11,423 nucleotides of DNA from Candidatus Delongbacteria bacterium (GTDB lineage: Bacteria; UBA4055): NCBI GenBank assembly GCA_013139625.1, contig WTAK01000290.1:1-11423 (forward strand), written 5' to 3'. Below, one piece after another: positions 1 to 4,790 of this stretch (positions are counted from its first letter, which is position 1; each line of letters opens with the position of its first letter). Both the position numbers and the translations under genes were made by a program. A model generated the notes under the pieces. That model had not been told where the DNA came from and made no database searches. It was given only the letters and a program-made list of their open reading frames with translations.

Positions 1-1
1 C

Positions 2-49
2 AAGATATTTACTGATGGGATCTCACTTCAAACTATCTCAGAGAAATAG
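2..49 (+). CDS. Possible C-terminal end of an upstream gene (partial)
   Basis: Frame 2 is open from the left edge and stops with TAG directly before a hairpin terminator, giving a tail that reads KIFTDGISLQTISEK. The exact fit of stop codon to terminator is the only argument that this is the end of a real gene. Frame 3 is also open here but runs through the hairpin, so it is less likely. The tail is too short to assign a family. Confidence 0.3.
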   Translation, partial: KIFTDGISLQTISEK

Positions 50-74
50 AAAAGCCCCTTACAGCGGGGCTTTT
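50..74. terminator. Bidirectional intrinsic terminator
   Basis: A perfect 9-bp stem, AAAAGCCCC (50-58) with GGGGCTTTT (66-74), has a 7-nt loop. The stem ends in U-runs in both orientations. It can end a + strand gene stopping at 49 and the minus-strand mrp/RapZ-like unit, whose last stop lies about 100 nt away at 173. The 75-172 stretch between them holds no convincing gene, apart from the mini-ORF noted separately. Confidence 0.75.
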
Positions 75-92
75 AATATATTCATTTTTCTT

Positions 93-136
93 GAGGAGGA
101 AGTTAAATGAATGTAATGTTAATTACAATTCTTTAA
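93..136 (+). other. Perfect Shine-Dalgarno plus 9-codon mini-ORF
   Basis: GAGGAGG (93-99) lies 7 nt before ATG at 107. This is one of the best ribosome binding sites in the window, yet the frame reads only MNVMLITIL and then TAA (134-136). It sits just after the hairpin at 50-74 and is convergent with the RapZ-like gene. It may be chance, the remnant of a lost gene start, or a leader peptide; nothing downstream on the + strand would be controlled by it. Confidence 0.2.
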
Positions 137-172
137 CCTCTATAAAAAATAAAAGTTCCAAAACTAATTAAA

Positions 173-580
173 TTATACTTCTTGATGGAGAATTTGAATC
201 TGATATCCTTTGGCGGATAATTTCTTAGCAGCTCGTTCAGCACAATAAACCGACCGATGCCTTCCACCGGTACACCCAAAAGAAACCTGCATATTGCTAT
301 AATTCTTTTGAATATAAGCTTTTGCTGAAATTTCAACCATTGCGATACAGTCTTCGATAAATAGATCCACTGGATGATAATCAGAGAAAAAATCTTTGAT
401 AGGTTTATCTTTCCCTGTAAATTCTCTCAACTTTGGATCATGATGAGGATTAGGTAAGAATCTACAATCAAAAACATACCCGCCTCCATCTCCATGCTCA
501 TTCATAGGAATACCATTTTTTTGATACCCAAAAGAATAAATTGAGATCATCAGAGATTTTTTATCCAGTTTTTCCATCAT
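173..580 (-). CDS. Stand-alone RapZ C-terminal-domain protein
   Basis: A protein of about 135 residues matching the C-terminal domain of RapZ/YvcJ. In E. coli RapZ this domain binds small RNAs and glucosamine-6-phosphate and acts as an RNase E adaptor in the control of amino-sugar synthesis. Visible family motifs are SFGY (16-19), VFDCRFLPNP (36-45), the TGKD turn (55-58) and GCTGGRHRSV (102-111), whose Cys/His/Arg line the ligand pocket. The N-terminal P-loop kinase-like domain of full RapZ is absent, so this is not a complete RapZ and its ligand or RNA partner is unknown. I chose ATG at 580, with GAG placed 5 nt upstream; TTG at 583 and ATG at 577 are alternatives. It begins 12 nt after the mrp stop, suggesting translational coupling in one transcript ended by the hairpin at 50-74. 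The family call is firm; the role is not. Confidence 0.85.
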   Translation of the reverse strand: MMEKLDKKSLMISIYSFGYQKNGIPMNEHGDGGGYVFDCRFLPNPHHDPKLREFTGKDKPIKDFFSDYHPVDLFIEDCIAMVEISAKAYIQKNYSNMQVSFGCTGGRHRSVYCAERAAKKLSAKGYQIQILHQEV

Positions 581-592
581 CAATTCTCACAT

Positions 593-1453
593 CTATTTAG
601 AGTTCATCTTCTTAACCATGTTAGAAGCGATAGTCTCATAAATATTGTTTTTATCAGCAACAGCATACGGTATACTATTTTCACCGGAAGTCATTATCTG
701 GTCTATTATTGGGACTTGACCAAGAAGTTCAAAATTCTTTTGTTCCGCATATTTTTTTGCTCCGCTATCACCGAAAATGTAATGCTTCTTATCACAGCTA
801 TCACATACAAAATATGACATATTTTCTACGATTCCAAGAACATTTACATTTACTTTTTGGAACATATCAATTGCTTTCCTAACATCAATAAGTGACATTT
901 CCTGCGGAGTTGATACTGCAACTACCCAGTCAACTTTAAGTGATTGTACAATAGAAAGTTGAATGTCACCCGTTCCAGGAGGAAGGTCAAGGATGAAATA
1001 GTCGATATCTCCCCAATTCACATCAGTTATCATTTGTGTTACAGCAGAATGAACTAACGGACCTCGCCATATAGTTGCTCTTTCTGGATCTACAAGATTA
1101 CCGATAGACATTGTTTTTACACCGTGAGCTTCAAGTGGATTCATTTTTTTATCCGTAACAGTAACGTCACCGATCTTTGTTCCAAACATCTTGGCAATAG
1201 ATGGGCCAAAAATATCGGCATCTAACAAACCGACTTTATAGCCAAGTTTTGATAATGCTACAGCTACATTTGCAGCTATTGTAGATTTACCAACACCGCC
1301 TTTACCACTGGCAATACCGATGATATTTTTTGCGCTTGGCAATAAGTGTTTGTATTCTACAGGTTTTGTTTTGTGTTGTTTTGTGTTGTTTTGTGTTGGT
1401 GTTTCACTTGTTGAACAAGATGAACATCCTTCTGTTGAGCATCCGTCTGACAT
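593..1453 (-). CDS. mrp: Mrp/NBP35-family iron-sulfur cluster carrier ATPase
   Basis: A 286-residue cytoplasmic P-loop ATPase of the Mrp/ApbC/NBP35 group, which carries and transfers Fe-S clusters to apo-proteins. Motifs in order: deviant Walker A GKGGVGKST (50-58) with the signature lysine, DADIFGPS (78-85), DLPPGTGD (156-163) and the cluster-binding CDSC pair (217-220) after ENMSYFV. The common N-terminal DUF59/MIP18 domain is missing. In its place is a short tail with C5, C10 and C13 (C-x4-C-x2-C), reminiscent of the Cys-bearing N-terminus of NBP35. That tail joins the ATPase through a Thr/Asn/Gln/Lys linker encoded by a 10-bp tandem repeat. ATG at 1453 is preceded by AAGAGGT at suitable spacing. 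The gene is first in a two-gene minus-strand unit with the RapZ-like gene and is divergent from the gene at 1699. Confidence 0.93.
   Translation of the reverse strand: MSDGCSTEGCSSCSTSETPTQNNTKQHKTKPVEYKHLLPSAKNIIGIASGKGGVGKSTIAANVAVALSKLGYKVGLLDADIFGPSIAKMFGTKIGDVTVTDKKMNPLEAHGVKTMSIGNLVDPERATIWRGPLVHSAVTQMITDVNWGDIDYFILDLPPGTGDIQLSIVQSLKVDWVVAVSTPQEMSLIDVRKAIDMFQKVNVNVLGIVENMSYFVCDSCDKKHYIFGDSGAKKYAEQKNFELLGQVPIIDQIMTSGENSIPYAVADKNNIYETIASNMVKKMNSK
1369..1398 (-). repeat. Three perfect 10-bp tandem repeats inside mrp
   Basis: TTTTGTGTTG occurs three times without mismatch (1369-1378, 1379-1388, 1389-1398). On the coding strand the unit is CAACACAAAA, and the array encodes the linker around residues 22-31 of Mrp. 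The unit is not a multiple of three, so loss or gain of one copy shifts the frame. Reading the two shifted frames beyond the array gives a TAG almost at once in one, and a TAA about 20 codons on, at the Walker A codons, in the other. Confidence 0.9.
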
Positions 1454-1571
1454 GATTTTTACCTCTTTTTTATTTTAAATTTAACTAATTTACTCATCTT
1501 ATTTTATGACAAATGATATTATTTAGCAATTAAACTAAGTTTTATCTTAAGTTGTTGCTATTTCGAGTGGG

Positions 1572-1600
1572 AATGTAAAAGTTTTATTGAGAAAAATCAA
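1572..1600 (-). promoter_or_regulatory. Possible promoter for mrp
   Basis: On the minus strand TTGATT (1600-1595) is followed by a 17-nt spacer and TACATT (1577-1572). Each box matches the sigma-70 consensus at four of six positions. The spacing is right and the site lies about 110 nt before the mrp start, but such boxes arise often by chance in AT-rich DNA. Confidence 0.3.
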
Positions 1601-1635
1601 ATGATTACATGTTAAAGTTTAATAATATTATATTA

Positions 1636-1664
1636 TTGACTTAGAACATAAAAAATAATATTAT
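1636..1664 (+). promoter_or_regulatory. Sigma-70-type promoter for the secreted lysine-rich protein
   Basis: TTGACT (1636-1641), a 17-bp spacer and TATTAT (1659-1664) form a near-consensus housekeeping promoter. Transcription would begin near 1671, giving a leader of about 28 nt that ends in AGGAG (1688-1692), 6 nt before the ATG at 1699. The rest of the 1454-1698 divergent spacer shows no other clear element. Confidence 0.72.
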
Positions 1665-1698
1665 GCAAGCAACGAACAAAAAACAATAGGAGACAAAA

Positions 1699-2232
1699 AT
1701 GAAGAAATTAATAATGTTGATGTTGGTTCTAAGTTTAACAATGGTTTTTGCAATACCTCTACCAACAAAGGTCGTATTCAAAGTAAATACCGGGGATAAG
1801 GAATTAGATGTTACTTTGTCTCAGTTTAATGTTGAAGCAAACTTAAGCATTAAGACTTTCAATACAGAAATGACAACAAACTATAAAGTGACAGAAAAAA
1901 AACTTGATATGCTAAGAGTTAAGAGCAGGATGCAACCTTCAGAGATCTACATGGCTTTGGAATTATCAAAGACCTCAGGCAAACCAATGGGAGATGTGAT
2001 AATCTCTTACAGAAAGAACAAAGATAAAGGTTGGGGTAATATTGCGAAGGGTCTAGGTGTAAAACCCGGTTCGAAGGAATTCAAAGCATTGAAAAAAAAG
2101 ATCAGAAAAAGAGAAATGATTAAGAAAGAGAAAAAATTACAAAAGAAAGAGAAGAAGCAAATAAAGAACAAGCTTGAGAAACCTAAGAAAAACAAGATGA
2201 AAAATAAAAAAGAAAGCAAAGGCAAGAAATAA
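1699..2232 (+). CDS. Secreted protein with lysine-rich C-terminal tail, function unknown
   Basis: A 177-residue protein with a signal peptide: MKK, a hydrophobic stretch at about 4-18, and a likely cut after VFA near residue 18. Residues 20-75 look like a small beta-rich segment. Residues 77-131 form a recognisable block containing MQPSEIYMALELSK, SGKPMGDVI, KGWGNIAKGLGVKPGS and EFKALK. I recall similar blocks in uncharacterised exported proteins, but I cannot name a family. From residue 129 the tail is extreme: 25 of the last 49 residues are lysine, with no hydrophobic segment, so it should be highly positive and disordered. It may bind a polyanion such as LPS, nucleic acid or polyphosphate, or be a substrate for modification; this is inference. 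The start is supported by AGGAG 6 nt upstream. It is a single-gene unit with its own promoter (1636-1664) and terminator (2274-2298). Confidence 0.8.
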   Translation: MKKLIMLMLVLSLTMVFAIPLPTKVVFKVNTGDKELDVTLSQFNVEANLSIKTFNTEMTTNYKVTEKKLDMLRVKSRMQPSEIYMALELSKTSGKPMGDVIISYRKNKDKGWGNIAKGLGVKPGSKEFKALKKKIRKREMIKKEKKLQKKEKKQIKNKLEKPKKNKMKNKKESKGKK

Positions 2233-2233
2233 G

Positions 2234-2251
2234 GAATGCATGCCTGCATTC
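2234..2251 (+). repeat. Small hairpin just after the stop codon
   Basis: GAATGCA (2234-2240) pairs with TGCATTC (2245-2251) around a 4-nt loop, starting one base after the stop codon. The GAATGC motif recurs in the terminator hairpin about 30 bp downstream, so the two may belong to one composite intergenic repeat. Confidence 0.4.
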
Positions 2252-2268
2252 GGTACGGGATCAGATTT

Positions 2269-2298
2269 TGTAGGGGACGCAGGAATGCGTCCCTTTTT
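2269..2298 (+). terminator. Intrinsic terminator built from a TGTAGGGG hairpin
   Basis: GGGACGCA (2274-2281) pairs perfectly with TGCGTCCC (2286-2293) around a GGAA loop and is followed by TTTTT (2294-2298), a textbook terminator for the gene ending at 2232. Its leading 11 bases, TGTAGGGGACG, are identical to the hairpin after lptD (7466-7476), so it is also a member of a dispersed repeat group. The remaining 2299-2429 is AT-rich; a weak promoter may lie there (see nadE). Confidence 0.85.
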
Positions 2299-2429
2299 GA
2301 TTTATAATATATTTTTCATTATTTTTTGAAAAAAAGGATTTTATTTTCAAGCTATTTATTGTATTTTACAAGATACTATTAAAAGTATAACATACTAATT
2401 TATTATTAATACTACGGAGGTAGGATATA

Positions 2430-3197
2430 ATGTTAAGTATATTACCTAAGAAAGAAATAGCAAAGATAGTAGAATGGATGCAGAAGACTTTTACAAAAAC
2501 AAAGCAGTCGAAAGTTATTGTAGGTCTATCTGGAGGACTTGATTCTGCAGTTGTGGCATATCTTGCAGAAAGAGCATTTGGTCCAAAAAATATTATTTGT
2601 GTTAAATTGCCTTATAAAACCAGTAGTGGCTCATCAATCATTGATGCTGATAAAGTAGTAAAGTTGCTGGGTGTAGAACCTAGAGAAATAGATATAACAT
2701 ACATGGCTGATTCATTCGTGGATAAAGACGATGATATAGATCCAACAAGATTCGGTAATATTTTAGCAAGGATCAGAATGATAATACTTTTTGATATCGC
2801 AGCTGAGAATAATGGAATTGTATTGGGAACAAGTAATAAAAGTGAACTTCTTTTGGGTTATGGTACATTACACGGAGATCTTGCATCAATAATGAACCCT
2901 ATAGCCAGATACTACAAATCTCAAATAAGATTATTGGCAGAACATCTTGATGTTCCAAGTGTGATAATCGAAAAAACTCCTTCTGCTGACTTATTTGCAG
3001 GTCAAACCGATGAACAAGATCTAGGATTCACTTATAAGCAAGCTGATGAAATTATGTATTCTATCTTCGATGAGAAGAATAGCAAAATCAAAACAACCAA
3101 TCTTGGCTATGATATGGATGATATTAATGAAGTGCTGGATAGGGTCGAAGCTAATAAATTCAAAGGTGAAGTTCCTTACAAATATAATTCGAAGTAG
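2430..3197 (+). CDS. nadE: NH3-dependent NAD+ synthetase
   Basis: A 255-residue cytoplasmic N-type ATP pyrophosphatase that amidates nicotinic acid adenine dinucleotide to NAD+, the last step of NAD synthesis. Visible motifs: the PP-loop LSGGLDSA (33-40), FGNILARIRM (108-117), GTSNKSELLLGYGTLHGD (133-150) and KTPSADLFAGQTDEQDLG (182-199). There is no N-terminal nitrilase/glutaminase domain, so free ammonia is the expected nitrogen donor; the length fits the short, ammonia-using class. GGAGG (2416-2420) lies 9 nt before the ATG. A weak promoter could be TTTACA (2365-2370) with TATAAC (2386-2391), but the 15-bp spacer is short. It heads the cluster nadE-gmhB-(PD-D/EXK)-lptD-selB, with gmhB starting 26 nt after its stop. 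Confidence 0.94.
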   Translation: MLSILPKKEIAKIVEWMQKTFTKTKQSKVIVGLSGGLDSAVVAYLAERAFGPKNIICVKLPYKTSSGSSIIDADKVVKLLGVEPREIDITYMADSFVDKDDDIDPTRFGNILARIRMIILFDIAAENNGIVLGTSNKSELLLGYGTLHGDLASIMNPIARYYKSQIRLLAEHLDVPSVIIEKTPSADLFAGQTDEQDLGFTYKQADEIMYSIFDEKNSKIKTTNLGYDMDDINEVLDRVEANKFKGEVPYKYNSK

Positions 3198-3223
3198 TTT
3201 TTTATTCACTGATACGGAAGAAA

Positions 3224-3772
3224 ATGAAACATAAAGCACTTTTTTTAGATCGAGATGGAACGATCAATGTCGATACAGATTACTTATATAAAATTGAAGA
3301 TTTTCAATTTGAGAAGAATGTCCCTGAGACTTTAAAATATTTCTTCGATCAGGGCTATAAGCTCATTGTTATTACAAATCAGTCAGGTATAGCTAGAGGT
3401 TACTATACTGAAGATGATCTAAAAAAATTACACAATCACATACAGGAAGAAGCAAAGAAGTTTGGATTTTATTTCACAGATTTTTATTATTGTCCACATC
3501 ACAAGGATGGGACGGTCGAAAAGTATGCAATTGACTGTGAATGTAGAAAACCAAAAACATTTTTATTGAAAAAAGCAGCAAAGGGTCACTATTTGACACT
3601 GTTAGGGTCTTACTTTATTGGTGATAAGCCTGCGGATATGAAATTAGGTCGCAAAATGGGTCTTACAACAATACTCGTTAGTTCGGGTTACGGAAAGGAA
3701 ACCGTAAAGACTTGCAAAGAGCACGATCATTATATCCGAGACTTTTCAGAACTAAGACAAATAATAAAGTAA
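3224..3772 (+). CDS. gmhB: D,D-heptose 1,7-bisphosphate phosphatase (HAD family)
   Basis: A 182-residue HAD phosphatase of the GmhB/HisB-N type. GmhB removes the 7-phosphate of D-glycero-D-manno-heptose 1,7-bisphosphate on the way to ADP-heptose for LPS core. Motif I is FLDRDGTIN with nucleophile D9 and acid/base D11. Motif II is ITNQSGIARG (50-59). The zinc loop is C90-P-H92-H93 with C105-E-C107-R-K-P, and motif IV is GDKPAD (133-138). Length and zinc loop fit GmhB well. The HisB-N histidinol-phosphatase branch has the same fold, but no histidine genes are nearby while lptD is two genes downstream. The start is preceded by GGAAG. The next gene starts 11 nt after the stop, so they are probably cotranscribed. 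Confidence 0.82.
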   Translation: MKHKALFLDRDGTINVDTDYLYKIEDFQFEKNVPETLKYFFDQGYKLIVITNQSGIARGYYTEDDLKKLHNHIQEEAKKFGFYFTDFYYCPHHKDGTVEKYAIDCECRKPKTFLLKKAAKGHYLTLLGSYFIGDKPADMKLGRKMGLTTILVSSGYGKETVKTCKEHDHYIRDFSELRQIIK

Positions 3773-3783
3773 GGAGAAAAATC

Positions 3784-4779
3784 ATGGCAGAGATCACAAG
3801 AAACTCAAAAGAGAATTATCTGGAAATCTATGAAGGTTTTCACAAAAGTAAGTTCAGAGACGAAATGGAATATATTCCGGTGCAAAATTCGGAATACGAT
3901 CTCATTAAGGATAAGAAGAAGATCACAGGTGTCAAGCTGAATAACTTTTTCGAGACAATAGAGTTAGCTTCATATCATGCCGAAAATGAGATGAAAAAAA
4001 TTCTTGAAAGAAGGCAGTATAAGAGCCTTTACACAGGTAGTTTCTTGCAAATAAGTGAGCAAAGGCAAGGGTTTCATCTGAACATTGGAAATTCAAGACC
4101 TGATTTCTTGGTAAAAATACCTTCGATAGGTAAGATCTTTATTGATGTAAAATGCAGGAAAATGTTCGAAGTTGCTCTTAAAGAGGAGGAAAGCTTCAAG
4201 TTCTTTAGCTTAAACAAAGATGAAATAATTGAGTTGAATGACATACAAAAGGACATTGACATACCTGTTTGGATAGCGATCAAAGACTTTACAAACTACA
4301 AAAAAGATAAAAATACCTTCCCTGATAATAAATTTTACATTGCACCGGTAAGTTTGATCTATAAATTTATTAAGAGATTGAACTCAAAAGCAGGAAAAAG
4401 AAATGGATTGTTCTATTCTTACAAGATCCCTGTGGAGTTATTTACATGTACGAATACAATATCATCATTGGATTTTGACAAAAAACTGGATAGAGATCAA
4501 TTAAAATTGTCAACTAACTTAATGTTGAACTCTCTAGATGAGATAAAATCAGTTATAACGGAAGTACTTTCAAAAGAAAAAACCTATAAAACATACTTGC
4601 CTTACATCTTAAGTGGATATTATTCAGCAGATTCTAAAATTTCTAAATTCGTAGGAGCTTTATCTTATTTGACACCGCAAGATATAAATTCTGTTCTATG
4701 GACTATGATTGCTGATAAAGAGGTCATATACACAAAAGGAAAACCTTTAGAAATATCTAAGGAAGGTATAAAAAAGTAG
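3784..4779 (+). CDS. Predicted PD-(D/E)XK-fold nuclease-like protein
   Basis: A 331-residue soluble protein that I cannot assign to a named family. Residues 105-126 read as a PD-(D/E)XK core: RPDFLV, a short turn, then IFIDVKCRK, with P106-D107 and D121-V-K123 as the metal/catalytic positions. An acidic helix comes before it (E60, E67, E69 in the ELASYHAENEMKKIL stretch). After it come a helix and a strand of the kind common in these folds (DEIIELNDIQ, then IPVWIAIKDF at about 160-169). Residues 285-331 look like a small helical or winged-helix end with two short strands. There is no signal peptide or membrane segment. I chose ATG at 3784 because AAGGAG lies just upstream and it follows the gmhB stop by 11 nt; the frame is open further upstream, but that would overlap gmhB. 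It is followed 11 nt later by lptD. DNA cleavage is inferred from motif geometry only; an inactive or structural role is possible. Confidence 0.6.
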   Translation: MAEITRNSKENYLEIYEGFHKSKFRDEMEYIPVQNSEYDLIKDKKKITGVKLNNFFETIELASYHAENEMKKILERRQYKSLYTGSFLQISEQRQGFHLNIGNSRPDFLVKIPSIGKIFIDVKCRKMFEVALKEEESFKFFSLNKDEIIELNDIQKDIDIPVWIAIKDFTNYKKDKNTFPDNKFYIAPVSLIYKFIKRLNSKAGKRNGLFYSYKIPVELFTCTNTISSLDFDKKLDRDQLKLSTNLMLNSLDEIKSVITEVLSKEKTYKTYLPYILSGYYSADSKISKFVGALSYLTPQDINSVLWTMIADKEVIYTKGKPLEISKEGIKK

Positions 4780-4790
4780 CTCGGAGATAA

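Noticed and set aside
133..336. 67-codon minus-strand open frame overlapping the RapZ-like gene
   Set aside because: It is in another frame of the same strand, within and beyond the end of a gene with clear family motifs.
1369..1398. CRISPR-like array
   Set aside because: The 10-bp units are directly joined with no spacers and lie within a coding frame.
2063..2075. GGTTCGAA string resembling a tRNA T-loop
   Set aside because: It lies inside the coding frame of the secreted protein (KPGSKEF codons), and no acceptor, D or anticodon stem can be drawn around it.
2007..2249. Phe-rich 80-codon open frame on the minus strand
   Set aside because: It is the mirror of the lysine codons of the + strand gene (AAA/AAG read as TTT/CTT) and spans its stop codon.
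593..3772. A linked NAD/Fe-S/RapZ signalling system
   Set aside because: The mrp/RapZ-like pair and nadE are on opposite strands and separated by an independent gene with its own promoter and terminator; nothing beyond proximity links them.
3712..3783. 24-codon N-terminal extension of the PD-(D/E)XK protein
   Set aside because: It would overlap the end of gmhB in another frame and has no good ribosome binding site, while ATG at 3784 has AAGGAG just upstream.
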